13,289 nt of DNA from UBA10646 sp003456175 (GTDB lineage Bacteria > Bacteroidota > Bacteroidia > Chitinophagales > Chitinophagaceae): contig DALYLQ010000072.1 of NCBI GenBank assembly GCA_031976225.1, positions 1 through 13,289 of the forward strand. The letters run 5' to 3'. The notes beneath the pieces are model-generated. The model was given only the letters and a program-made list of their open reading frames with translations, was not told the origin of the DNA and did no database searches. Positions within the stretch are counted from its first letter, which is position 1. Each line of letters begins with the position of its first letter. Positions 1-7,578 of the stretch are shown one piece after another. Position numbers and translations under genes: made by a program.

Positions 1-1
1 C

Positions 2-343
2 TTCGAAGGTCGTGGCGGTGGCGGTGGTATGCGTAACCCTGAACAACGTGATCAAATGCAAAAAGAGCGTTTTCAAAAGCAACTTGGTGTTACTGCTGTA
101 CAAGCCGATAGTATATTGGCTGCCAATAAAGATATGCGTCCGCAAATGATGCGATTAATGCGAAGCGAACAAGCCCCCGCTGCTAAAAAAGAAGCGATCG
201 ATAAATTACGCGATGCACGTAAGCAACGCTTACTAAAAGCAGGATTAACAGCCGAGCAAATTGCTAAACTAGAACAAATGGAAGCCGAGCAAATGGAGCG
301 TTTAAGAGAACGCCGAGGCGAAGGTGGCCCTGGTGGTTTTTAA
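2..343 (+). CDS. Spy/CpxP-like periplasmic protein, 3' part (5' end outside window)
   Basis: The reading frame is open from the window edge, so the N-terminus and the expected signal peptide are missing. What remains begins with a glycine-rich stretch (FEGRGGGGG), then about 90 residues of charged, Met/Gln/Arg-rich helix, and ends in a second Gly-rich tail (GEGGPGGF). Two LTxxQ-like motifs, GVTAVQAD and GLTAEQIAK, lie in the helical part. Such paired motifs are characteristic of the Spy/CpxP/CnrR group of small periplasmic stress or metal-responsive chaperones. The assignment rests on motif and composition only. The Met at position 29 is probably internal, because the glycine-rich lead-in continues in frame upstream. 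A bidirectional-looking hairpin terminator follows the stop at 368-416. Function (envelope stress chaperone or metal sensing) is inferred. Confidence 0.6.
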   Translation, partial: FEGRGGGGGMRNPEQRDQMQKERFQKQLGVTAVQADSILAANKDMRPQMMRLMRSEQAPAAKKEAIDKLRDARKQRLLKAGLTAEQIAKLEQMEAEQMERLRERRGEGGPGGF

Positions 344-367
344 TCAGTACATTATTAAAAATAGTGT

Positions 368-416
368 AAGCTTCGTGCATTAACCTTACTAGGTTACATT
401 TGTACGAAGCTTTTTT
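368..416 (+). terminator. Nested hairpin terminator after the Spy-like gene
   Basis: The outer stem AAGCTTCGT (368-376) pairs with ACGAAGCTT (404-412). It encloses a second stem, TAACCT (381-386) with AGGTTA (391-396). The right arm runs into a T tract ending at 416. This is a good intrinsic terminator for the upstream gene. It sits only 4 nt before the next start codon and contains a promoter-like box. Confidence 0.7.
395..402 (+). promoter_or_regulatory. Candidate Bacteroidota -7 box (TACATTTG) inside the terminator
   Basis: TACATTTG matches the Bacteroidota -7 consensus TAnnTTTG exactly. A TTC (372-374), one base off the expected TTG, lies 20 nt upstream, in the usual -33 range. Initiation a few bases downstream would give a leader of only about 10-15 nt for the gene starting at 421. 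No primary-sequence evidence proves activity. Confidence 0.4.
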
Positions 417-420
417 AATT

Positions 421-1590
421 ATGCGATACCTATTGTATGTATGGGTTATTTGTTTCCTTACGGTAAATGTTAACGCTCAAGTTGCTAAAGATACTGTAGC
501 AGCTAAGCGTTATAAAATTGCGGTATTTGCGCCGCTATACATTGATAGTGCCTTTGTAGGATATACCTATAAACTGGGTGCTACAAGTATGCCAAGATAT
601 ATCATGAATGGGCTCGATTTTTATCATGGTGTTATGGCCGCTATTGATACTATGAATAAGCAAAAATTACCATTAGAAGTTCAGATTTATGATACAAAAA
701 AAGCAGAACAATCGATCGGGCAAATCATCGGAAATATTGGGTATGAAAAAATTCAGTTAGTAATTGCTGCTGTAACCAATGTACAAGAGCAACAAGCTTT
801 AGCAAGTTATGCTTTCAACAACAATATTCCTGTAGTATCGGCTACATACCCGAACGATGCAGGTTTGAGTATGAATCCTTTTTATATTATGTTGAATAGT
901 AGTTTGCGTACGCATATCGATGCTCAGTTTCAACTATTATCAAAGCAGTATTCAAAATCTAGTATTGTTGTTTTTTCTAAACAAGGTGCTTTAGAAGATA
1001 AAATAAAGCAACAATTAAAACTGCTGAATGCTAATAATATATTGAGAATTAAATTAATCAATCTTGCAGATAATTTTACAGCAGATGATGTGTTGTTGCA
1101 TTTAGATTCAACTAAGCAAAACATTATTCTTTGTGGCAGTATCAATGAACAATTTGGCGTGCAGTTGGCAAAACATATTGCAGCAGCTAAAGTGTACAAA
1201 ACTACTTTATTAGGCATGCCAACATGGGCTACTGTAAATGCTTTTGAAGGTAATAGCTTTAATAACATTGAAGTTGTATATACCACACCATTCAACCCCG
1301 CGAAAACTAGCATTGCTAATAATGTACAAGCTGCTTATCGTAATAAATATGGTGGTCGTCCATCAGATATGTACTTGAGAGGGTACGAGAGTACTCTTTA
1401 TTTTGCTCGACTCTTAGTGAAGCATGGTAGTGATCAATTATTACAGCAAATTAATACCAGACAAAAAGTAATTAGTGAATTTAATATTCAGCCTGCATTC
1501 ACTGCTGATGATAGTTATGCTCCCGATTTTTTGGAGAATAAAAAACTATACTATCTCAAACGTTTTGAAGGTAAAGTAACCATCTGGTAA
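421..1590 (+). CDS. Periplasmic substrate-binding-like protein (type 1 fold)
   Basis: This 389-residue protein begins with a signal peptide (MRYLLYVWVICFLTV, then NVNAQ as a likely cleavage region). It continues with KIAVFAPLYIDS, a typical first beta strand of the type 1 periplasmic-binding fold (Leu/Ile/Val-binding and receptor ligand-binding families). Later blocks fit the two-lobed fold: a segment on intervening instability of the target (QLVIAAVTNVQEQQALASYA, then NIPVVSATYPND), and a C-terminal RGYESTLYFARLL helix. Similar Bacteroidota proteins are annotated as ABC-type amino acid binding proteins, sometimes with LysM domains; no LysM is seen here and no permease or ATPase genes adjoin it, so a transport role is unproven. 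A TTG at 400 also opens the frame, but the ATG at 421 gives a clean signal peptide and lies beyond the terminator. Confidence 0.65.
   Translation: MRYLLYVWVICFLTVNVNAQVAKDTVAAKRYKIAVFAPLYIDSAFVGYTYKLGATSMPRYIMNGLDFYHGVMAAIDTMNKQKLPLEVQIYDTKKAEQSIGQIIGNIGYEKIQLVIAAVTNVQEQQALASYAFNNNIPVVSATYPNDAGLSMNPFYIMLNSSLRTHIDAQFQLLSKQYSKSSIVVFSKQGALEDKIKQQLKLLNANNILRIKLINLADNFTADDVLLHLDSTKQNIILCGSINEQFGVQLAKHIAAAKVYKTTLLGMPTWATVNAFEGNSFNNIEVVYTTPFNPAKTSIANNVQAAYRNKYGGRPSDMYLRGYESTLYFARLLVKHGSDQLLQQINTRQKVISEFNIQPAFTADDSYAPDFLENKKLYYLKRFEGKVTIW
456..467 (+). repeat. CCTTACGGTAAA copy 1
   Basis: Exact copy of the dispersed word, followed by T. It falls in the signal peptide of the binding-like protein and is read there as Leu-Thr-Val-Asn. 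Confidence 0.85.
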
Positions 1591-1603
1591 GTTATGATGA
1601 TTG

Positions 1604-1628
1604 TAAAGCAACCTTTAAGGTTGCTTTA
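1604..1628 (+). terminator. 25-bp perfect inverted repeat after the binding-like gene
   Basis: TAAAGCAACCTT and AAGGTTGCTTTA form 12-bp perfect arms around a single central T. The hairpin follows the stop codon at 1590 by 13 nt. The trailing T tract is poor (TTGTTATG), so it may be a weak or bidirectional terminator, and it precedes the DUF2256 start by only 22 nt. Confidence 0.55.
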
Positions 1629-1650
1629 TTGTTATGTACAAAAAGCTAGG

Positions 1651-1824
1651 ATGGCAAAAGCAGATTTTAAAGGCAATAAAAGTTATCTGCCAACCAAAGA
1701 TTGCATAGTATGTAAGCGGCCATTCACGTGGCGCAAAAAATGGGAGAAAAATTGGGATGAAATTAAATATTGCAGTGATGCCTGCCGAGCCAAAGCAAAG
1801 AAAAATACAGCTGCTTCACAGTAA
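1651..1824 (+). CDS. DUF2256 family protein
   Basis: This is a 57-residue basic protein with the family signature: LPTKDCIVCKRPFTWRKKW, then WDEIKYCSDACR. The four cysteines, C-x2-C (C19 and C22 by position from the Met) and C-x3-C near the end, suggest a small zinc knuckle. The WRKKWEKNW block is the most conserved part. DUF2256 has no established function; the Cys pairs suggest metal or nucleic-acid binding, which is inference. I start at ATG 1651 because the extra codons from 1594 would run through the inverted-repeat terminator and lack family similarity. The exonuclease gene follows 26 nt downstream in the same direction, so co-transcription with the repair pair is possible. Confidence 0.8.
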   Translation: MAKADFKGNKSYLPTKDCIVCKRPFTWRKKWEKNWDEIKYCSDACRAKAKKNTAASQ

Positions 1825-1850
1825 TCATTTACGTAAGTAAAACATCTATT

Positions 1851-2876
1851 TTGGCACTTATAGAGTTTACAGATACTGGTTTGTATTGTCCGCAAGGCAA
1901 TTTTTATATCGATCCATGGCGTGGTGTTGAGCGTGCATTAATAACACATGCTCACAGCGATCATGCACGTTGGGGTAGCCGATTTTATTTGGCACATCAC
2001 GATAGTATTCCCATTTTAAAAGCAAGGCTTGGAAGCCTGCAATATCAAGGCATTGCTTGGGGTGAGCCATTGCATATTAATGGTGTTGAGGTTACGTATT
2101 TTCCCGCGGGGCATGTTATCGGAAGTAGTCAAATTAGGTTGTGTTATAAAGGCGAAACGTGGGTATTCACAGGCGATTATAAAACTGAAAACGATGGGAT
2201 TAGTGGCGCTTGGGAGCCTATAGCTTGTGATAATTTTATCACTGAAAGTACGTTCGGATTACCCATTTATCAATGGCAACCGCAGCATGTATTGTTTAGC
2301 GATATTCAAAATTGGGTAATACAAAACCAAGCACAGCAAATAAGCAGCATATTGGTTGCCTATAGCCTTGGCAAGGCACAGCGTGTTTTAAAAGCATTAG
2401 AGCCCTTACGGGTAAAAGTTTGGATGCATGGTGCTATATGGGCCATGCACGAAGCATTGTGCCAAGGGCTGCCCAACTATTTCGGACGTAACATGCAAGT
2501 TGATAGAGTTACAGCCCAAACACCTAAAGAAGCATTGAAAGGAGCTGTTGTAATAGCACCACCAAGTGCCGATGGTACACCGTGGATGAAGCGTTTTGCA
2601 CCTTACGAAACAGGGGTGTGCAGTGGCTGGATGCAGGTACGAGGTAATATTCGCCGACGTAATGCCGATAAAGGTTTTGCTATGAGTGATCATTGCGATT
2701 GGCCTTCGTTGTTGCAAGCAGTAAAAGCTACGGGTGCCTCAAAAGTTTTTGTAACACATGGCTTTCAGGCTGCTTTTAGTAGATACCTTAATGAGCAAGG
2801 TATCTGGAGTGCAGAAGTTGTAACACAATATGGAAGTGAGGAAGCTACCACAGCCAATACAGATGAAACTACATAA
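1851..2876 (+). CDS. Ligase-associated DNA exonuclease (metallo-beta-lactamase fold)
   Basis: This 341-residue protein has the N-terminus typical of the ligase-associated exonuclease family (GLYCPQGNFYIDPWRGVERA). The binuclear metal site follows: HAHSDH at residues 33-38, H88 in PAGHVIGS, D109 in FTGDYK, with later histidines at H281 (MSDHCDW) and H303 (VTHG). Members are manganese-dependent DNA nucleases of the bacterial Lhr-Lig-Exo-Pe repair cluster, related to the SNM1/Artemis group. The start is a TTG; no ATG lies at a suitable place, and the family N-terminus begins right there. The ATP-dependent ligase begins 33 nt downstream, so the two form an operon. The Lhr-type helicase and the PdeM phosphoesterase that usually accompany them are not in this window. 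Confidence 0.88.
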   Translation: MALIEFTDTGLYCPQGNFYIDPWRGVERALITHAHSDHARWGSRFYLAHHDSIPILKARLGSLQYQGIAWGEPLHINGVEVTYFPAGHVIGSSQIRLCYKGETWVFTGDYKTENDGISGAWEPIACDNFITESTFGLPIYQWQPQHVLFSDIQNWVIQNQAQQISSILVAYSLGKAQRVLKALEPLRVKVWMHGAIWAMHEALCQGLPNYFGRNMQVDRVTAQTPKEALKGAVVIAPPSADGTPWMKRFAPYETGVCSGWMQVRGNIRRRNADKGFAMSDHCDWPSLLQAVKATGASKVFVTHGFQAAFSRYLNEQGIWSAEVVTQYGSEEATTANTDETT

Positions 2877-2909
2877 TAATATTTTTAATCCATATATTTT
2901 AATACGTAC

Positions 2910-4526
2910 ATGACTCCTTTTGCAGCTTTTTGTAATCTCGTACACTTGTTGGGTAGTAGTACTAAAACCAATGAGAAGCTGCATGCATTAACTAGTTATT
3001 TTGCTGCGGCTGCCAATGCCGATAAAGTTTGGGTTATTGCTTTGTTTAGTGGTAGGCGCCCGAAACGCTTGGTAAGTAGTACTACGTTACAGTTGTGGTG
3101 TACAGAAATTACAGCACTGCCATTATGGTTGTTTGAAGAAAGCTATCATACCGTAGGCGATTTGGGCGAAACTATTGCCTTGCTATTACCGCCTCCTATT
3201 GGTACACCTACCTGTACTTCGTTAAGTGCTTTTATGCTACAAATGCAAGCTTTGCAATCGGCAGACGAAACCGAGAAAAAAACCTTCATTATCACTAACT
3301 GGAAGGCTTTAAATACGAACGAGCGTTTTGTATTTAATAAACTTATGTCTGGTGGTTTTAGAATTGGCGTAAGTCAAAAAACAATTGTTAACGCACTAGC
3401 AAAAACCATAGCGTTAGATGCTGCTGTTATTGCACATTGTATCAGTGGTGGTTGGAATCCGGCCACTACTGCATTTGAAACATTGCTCCAGCCCAATGCA
3501 ACTCAGTTTGATGATAGCAAACCGTATCCATTTTATTTAGCCTATCCTTTAGAAGAAGCCCCTGCCAATCTTGGTGAACCAAATGCATGGCAAGCCGAGT
3601 GGAAATGGGATGGTATTCGTGGACAAATTATTCAAAGAAATCAACAACTATATGTGTGGAGTCGTGGCGAAGAACTTATGACCGATAAATTTCCTGAGTA
3701 TCAAGCATTGCAAGCTTTGCTGCCTAATGGTACTGTTATAGATGGCGAAATTATTCCGGCTATTGCGGGTAAGCCTTTGCCATTTGCAGTAATGCAAACA
3801 CGCATTGGGCGTAAAACAATTACCAAAAAACAACTGCAAGAAGCACCTATTACTTTTTTTGCTTACGACTTACTAGAGTGGCAAGGAGTAGATATTAGAA
3901 CAGCGCCGTTACAACAACGTCGTACCTTATTAGAACAATTAGTGGCACAAGTACAGCATCCATCTTTATTACTATCGCCTACCATTGCATTTGAAAGTTG
4001 GGATACGTTGATGGCCTTACGGCAAATGAGCCGCGAGCACTTGGCAGAAGGTATCATGCTCAAACGCTTACAAAGTGCTTATCAGGTCGGAAGAAAAGTA
4101 GGCGATTGGTGGAAGTGGAAGGTAGATCCGCTTAGTATTGATGCTGTATTAATTTATGCACAGAAAGGCCACGGTAGAAGAAGTAATTTATATACCGATT
4201 ATACATTTGCCGTAAGGGATGGCGATACATTGGTATCTTTTGCAAAAGCTTATAGCGGATTAACCGATAAAGAATTTGCAGCTGTTGATGCATTTGTGAA
4301 AGCTAATAGTCTTGAAAAGTTCGGACCAGTGCGTACCGTTAAACCTGAACTTGTATTTGAAATTGGCTTTGAGGGTATTGCTGCAAGCAATCGGCACAAA
4401 AGTGGTGTGGCTTTGCGATTTCCAAGAATGCTGCGTTGGCGCCAAGATAAATCAGTTAACGATATCAATACACTTGCCGATTTAAAACAACTCTTAGCTG
4501 TACATAATAGTGGTGAAAAAAGCTAA
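2910..4526 (+). CDS. ATP-dependent DNA ligase (cisplatin damage response type, LigB-like)
   Basis: This 538-residue ligase joins DNA nicks through an AMP-lysine intermediate. The nucleotidyltransferase motifs appear in order: motif I KWDGIR with the adenylated lysine K232, R237, a motif III-like VIDGEII (about 277-282), motif IIIa FFAYDLLEW (about 316-324), motif IV EGIMLKR (380-386) and motif V WKWKVDP (about 401-407). A C-terminal OB-fold region follows, with conserved FEIGFEGI and RFPRMLRWR. The N-terminal 200 residues form the DNA-binding domain of this subfamily. The pairing with the exonuclease 33 nt upstream marks it as the ligase of the Lhr-Lig-Exo-Pe repair system, acting besides the essential NAD-dependent LigA. 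Its stop codon overlaps that of the convergent vWA gene, leaving no room for a terminator. Confidence 0.9.
   Translation: MTPFAAFCNLVHLLGSSTKTNEKLHALTSYFAAAANADKVWVIALFSGRRPKRLVSSTTLQLWCTEITALPLWLFEESYHTVGDLGETIALLLPPPIGTPTCTSLSAFMLQMQALQSADETEKKTFIITNWKALNTNERFVFNKLMSGGFRIGVSQKTIVNALAKTIALDAAVIAHCISGGWNPATTAFETLLQPNATQFDDSKPYPFYLAYPLEEAPANLGEPNAWQAEWKWDGIRGQIIQRNQQLYVWSRGEELMTDKFPEYQALQALLPNGTVIDGEIIPAIAGKPLPFAVMQTRIGRKTITKKQLQEAPITFFAYDLLEWQGVDIRTAPLQQRRTLLEQLVAQVQHPSLLLSPTIAFESWDTLMALRQMSREHLAEGIMLKRLQSAYQVGRKVGDWWKWKVDPLSIDAVLIYAQKGHGRRSNLYTDYTFAVRDGDTLVSFAKAYSGLTDKEFAAVDAFVKANSLEKFGPVRTVKPELVFEIGFEGIAASNRHKSGVALRFPRMLRWRQDKSVNDINTLADLKQLLAVHNSGEKS
4206..4217 (-). repeat. Variant copy CCTTACGGCAAA
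   Basis: One mismatch (T to C at position 9) from the dispersed word. It lies inside the ligase gene. Confidence 0.5.
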
Positions 4527-5950
4527 TATGTTTGAAGTGTGGCCTTCCCATTCTTCCAAATGTATGTTTTGCCTTTAATGGTTATAGTTCCGTTGGTAAT
4601 TAAAGCAGCAGGTTCATCTGTGGTATGGTCGGGCCAAATAATTTTTCCTTTCGTATAAGCCGCAATAGTAATGTAATCTGCTCGAACGAAATCTGATTTA
4701 CCGCAAGGTATTATCCATACTGGCTTGCTCAATCTGTGTAACAAAGCCAAATCTCTTACTGGGGCATAACTATCGGCCAAAAAAATAGTAGCTTGGCATG
4801 AACCGCATACTTGCTCTGCCTCTGTTAATGCTTCTATTACATTCTCCTGAAAGTCGCCACCACTGCCATTTTGCATGGCTTGTAGCACTAGTTTTTTAGT
4901 ACTTGTAACATCGTTAAATGGCATGGTATAAATACCGCCCGTATTGCCTAGCTGTTTGGCGGCATCGGGTTTGTGATCACCATCGTTAAAGCAAATAATA
5001 AATTTCAAGCGTTCTGCACTATCAAGGTTATGAAGCCAGTACAGCGCTTGTGCAGTATATGCCGCCATGCTACCCGTAACATCAATAACGAGTGTTGAAG
5101 TATTAGGTAAGCGAAGTTGCTGCAAGGTGGTATATATGCTACTATCAAACTGTAATGGTGGTAGTAAAGTTCTTGTTCGCTTGTTGTTAATGATAGGTGG
5201 CGATAATAATACGAACACACTGTCTTTGGCACGCCATGCTTTAATCATTTCTCTAGTAACCAGTCCTTTATCATAAGCAGTAATAGTAGCCATCGTTACA
5301 ATGCTATCGTTCGGTTCGCGGCGCTTAAGTGTATCTTGCGTATAAGGTGTGGCAAGGCGTATGTAGCGGCCATACAAAATGGGTGTAGTACGTGTAGCAG
5401 TGTTGGGTGCATATACGTAATCAAACGGATGATCTATTTTTTTAGCAGTATACGATTCTGGAATAAGTGTATTGATGAGTGTTTTTTCAGTGATGGCGGT
5501 AGTGGTGGTGTAGGGTTGTCGGTAGCTAATAGCAAAGCCATGTAGCATGCCTTCGGCAGTTTGTTTGGTATTACCATCCATTTGCCGAAGTACTTGCCAT
5601 TGTACCCCAAGTTGTTGCTCAAGTTGCGGTAAGTAAGCAAGTAAGTTTTGAATGCGTTTGCTATTAAGTGCTTGTAATTGCTGATGGCTAGGGTAATCTG
5701 TAAATGCAAGTGTAATAGCAATGATTTGAGCTCCTTGTAACCTTGCGGTAAATGTAGTGTCAAGTATATCGGGCTTGCCAAAAGGTACAGGTACAAACAA
5801 AGTTTGCGTACTTAACGAGTCAACTATAAAAGCAGGTTGTTTTACTATGGGTTGTCGTACAATGCTATCAGCGAATTTAATATTTGTGGTTTGTGCGTTA
5901 GTGGATATAATGTATCCGAAGTATAGTAGTAAGAGTACACATAATCTCAT
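4523..5950 (-). CDS. Secreted von Willebrand factor A domain protein
   Basis: This 475-residue protein starts with a signal peptide (MRLCVLLLLYFGYIIS, cut near NAQ at 18-20). Residues 60-145 hold a region with an ALNSKRIQNLLAYL helix, reminiscent of OmpA-like or related periplasmic domains but not recognised. A vWA domain occupies about 284-440: MIDAS motif DVTGS at 290-294, the FNDGD loop at 321-325, and GSGGDFQENVIEAL (362-375), which is the usual third MIDAS element region. DxTGS in place of DxSxS is a known variant. A CGSC pair (382-385) may form a disulfide or bind metal. It is transcribed towards the ligase and overlaps it by 4 nt. No partner gene is adjacent, so its ligand and role are unknown; envelope or adhesion function would be a guess. 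Confidence 0.7.
   Translation of the reverse strand: MRLCVLLLLYFGYIISTNAQTTNIKFADSIVRQPIVKQPAFIVDSLSTQTLFVPVPFGKPDILDTTFTARLQGAQIIAITLAFTDYPSHQQLQALNSKRIQNLLAYLPQLEQQLGVQWQVLRQMDGNTKQTAEGMLHGFAISYRQPYTTTTAITEKTLINTLIPESYTAKKIDHPFDYVYAPNTATRTTPILYGRYIRLATPYTQDTLKRREPNDSIVTMATITAYDKGLVTREMIKAWRAKDSVFVLLSPPIINNKRTRTLLPPLQFDSSIYTTLQQLRLPNTSTLVIDVTGSMAAYTAQALYWLHNLDSAERLKFIICFNDGDHKPDAAKQLGNTGGIYTMPFNDVTSTKKLVLQAMQNGSGGDFQENVIEALTEAEQVCGSCQATIFLADSYAPVRDLALLHRLSKPVWIIPCGKSDFVRADYITIAAYTKGKIIWPDHTTDEPAALITNGTITIKGKTYIWKNGKATLQTY
4697..4708 (-). repeat. CCTTGCGGTAAA copy 2
   Basis: Exact copy of the word with G at the variable position. It lies in the vWA gene and is read as Pro-Cys-Gly-Lys (residues 415-418), a different frame from copy 1. 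Confidence 0.85.
5741..5752 (+). repeat. CCTTGCGGTAAA copy 3
   Basis: Exact copy. It lies in the vWA gene opposite to the sense strand and is read there across Phe-Thr-Ala-Arg (about residues 67-70). Confidence 0.85.
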
Positions 5951-6043
5951 AGTAGCAAGTTATAAATTTTTATAACGTATTAGTTTAAGTTGCTATTGTT
6001 TTATCTAGTTTAATTTTTCAAAGTAATAAGCATGTTTAATAAC

Positions 6044-6055
6044 CCTTACGGTAAA
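6044..6055 (+). repeat. CCTTACGGTAAA copy 4 (intergenic)
   Basis: Exact copy in the intergenic gap downstream of gdhA. Its last three bases overlap the T tract of the gdhA terminator. Confidence 0.85.
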
Positions 6056-6085
6056 AAATAACGCCGCCCACTGGGCGGCGTTATT
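6053..6085 (-). terminator. Strong intrinsic terminator of gdhA operon
   Basis: Two perfect 14-bp arms, AATAACGCCGCCCA (6057-6070) and TGGGCGGCGTTATT (6072-6085), form a G+C-rich hairpin. On the minus strand it is followed by six Ts (6058-6053). It lies 29 nt after the gdhA stop. Confidence 0.92.
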
Positions 6086-6113
6086 ATAAAGTAATATCTT
6101 AAATTACTACCTA

Positions 6114-7535
6114 CTATGGGAAAATTCCTAGTTCTGCATAGCTAATACCAACCTTGTTGATGGCATTTACATAAGCAGCAGTACGCATATCAGGTATAGC
6201 AGGGTTCGCCTTCCAGATATCCATAATTTCACGTGTAGCCGTAATCATGGTTTCTTCTAAGCCACTATGCACTAAATCAACCTCTTCTGGTCCGTGCATA
6301 ATAAAGCTACGTTCTGCAGCACTTACTTGCTTACCAGTTAAGCCCTCGATTTGACCAAGAATATGCGAGTTCATATTTTCTGTAAAACGCTTTTCCATAC
6401 GGCCATAACGAACGTGGCTTAGGTTCTTTAACCATTCAAAATAACTTACAGTAACACCACCTGCGTTTAAATACATATCAGGTACAACAAGCGTACCCTT
6501 TTTGATGAAAATTTCATCTGCCTCAGGCGTTAAAGGTCCATTAGCAGCTTCACCAATAATCTTAGCTTGTACACGTTCTGCGTTTTCGCCATTAATAACG
6601 TTCTCAAGGGCGGCGGGTATTAAAATATCGCAAGGTAATTCTAAGGCATCGCTACTTTTAGCAAGGTTGGTAGCACCTGGAAAGTTCAATATGCTTCCTG
6701 TAGCCTTACGATGTTGAAATACTTCATCTTCATTTAAGCCATCGGCATTATAGATAGCGCCTTCGTATTCTGCAATAGCAACTATTTTGCTGCCACCACG
6801 CTCACGGAAAAATTTGGCACTATGGTAACCCACATTACCTAAACCTTGTACCACCACTGTTTTACCTTCTGTACCAACGCTTAAGCCAAGCTTAGCCATT
6901 ACATCGGGCATATTACAAACCTCACGAATGCCGAAGAACACACCAAGTCCAGTTGCTTCTTTACGGCCGCGAACACCACCTTGTGTAATAGGCTTACCCG
7001 TTACGCAACCTGCTGCATCAATTTCACCAGGTTTCAAACTTTGGTAAGTATCAACAATCCATGCCATTTCACGTTCGCCTGTTCCGTAGTCAGGAGCAGG
7101 AACATCGGTACCTGGGCCAATGAAGTTTTTCTTTACAAGTTCAGCGGTGTAGCGACGTGTAATTTTTTCAAGTTCGTATGCACTGTATTTGCGTGGATTA
7201 ATTTTAATACCACCTTTACCACCACCAAATGGTACGTTCACAATAGCACACTTGTAGGTCATTAAAGCTGCAAGTGCCATTACCTCATCTTGATTTACTT
7301 CGTCGCTAAAACGAATACCACCTTTACAAGGTGTTTTATGGTGGCTATGTTGAACACGGTATGCTTCAATTACTTCAATACGTCCATCGTCCATTTTAAC
7401 GGGGAACTTCATACGATAAACGCTGTTACAAGCCTTGATTTGTTCTAGCAAGCCTTTATCTAGGTTGGTAAAGGTTGCAGCCTTATCGAAGCTACGTTCT
7501 ACGCTTTTGAAAAAGCTATAGTTTGTGTTACTCAT
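6114..7535 (-). CDS. gdhA: Glu/Leu/Phe/Val dehydrogenase, glutamate dehydrogenase
   Basis: This 473-residue enzyme interconverts glutamate and 2-oxoglutarate plus ammonia with NAD(P), linking carbon and nitrogen metabolism. The catalytic signature is intact: CKGGIRF (K71), TYKCAIVN (K95) and PFGGGKGG (K107), with the proton-relay aspartate in VPAPDYG (D149). The Rossmann dinucleotide loop is VVQGLGNVG (about 228-236). GEAANGPLTPEAD and PDMYLNAGGVTVSYFEW are typical C-terminal blocks. The ATG at 7535 gives the expected length for the hexameric enzyme. It is the last gene of the run that includes ccmD just upstream (43 nt away) and is closed by the terminator at 6053-6085. The sequence does not settle NAD versus NADP preference. 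Confidence 0.93.
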   Translation of the reverse strand: MSNTNYSFFKSVERSFDKAATFTNLDKGLLEQIKACNSVYRMKFPVKMDDGRIEVIEAYRVQHSHHKTPCKGGIRFSDEVNQDEVMALAALMTYKCAIVNVPFGGGKGGIKINPRKYSAYELEKITRRYTAELVKKNFIGPGTDVPAPDYGTGEREMAWIVDTYQSLKPGEIDAAGCVTGKPITQGGVRGRKEATGLGVFFGIREVCNMPDVMAKLGLSVGTEGKTVVVQGLGNVGYHSAKFFRERGGSKIVAIAEYEGAIYNADGLNEDEVFQHRKATGSILNFPGATNLAKSSDALELPCDILIPAALENVINGENAERVQAKIIGEAANGPLTPEADEIFIKKGTLVVPDMYLNAGGVTVSYFEWLKNLSHVRYGRMEKRFTENMNSHILGQIEGLTGKQVSAAERSFIMHGPEEVDLVHSGLEETMITATREIMDIWKANPAIPDMRTAAYVNAINKVGISYAELGIFP

Positions 7536-7578
7536 GAAACTGGTGTTTAGAAAATGATAATATATGGTTTACAATCGT

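Noticed and set aside
400..420. TTG start at 400 for the binding-like protein
   Set aside because: It lies inside the terminator hairpin and would put charged residues before an otherwise clean signal peptide starting at 421.
930..1313. 127-codon minus-strand open frame
   Set aside because: It is antisense to the well-supported binding-like gene and shows no domain or signal.
1594..1650. N-terminal extension of the DUF2256 gene
   Set aside because: It runs through the inverted repeat and adds residues not typical of the family.
2402..2417. CCCTTACGGGTAAA at about 2404 as another copy of the word
   Set aside because: It has an extra G within the core, so it was not counted.
2406..2717. 103-codon minus-strand open frame
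   Set aside because: Shadow of the exonuclease gene, with a composition unlike a real protein.
5434..5796. 120-codon minus-strand open frame in another frame of the vWA gene
   Set aside because: The vWA frame has a signal peptide and MIDAS motif; this one has only Leu/Tyr-rich low-complexity sequence.
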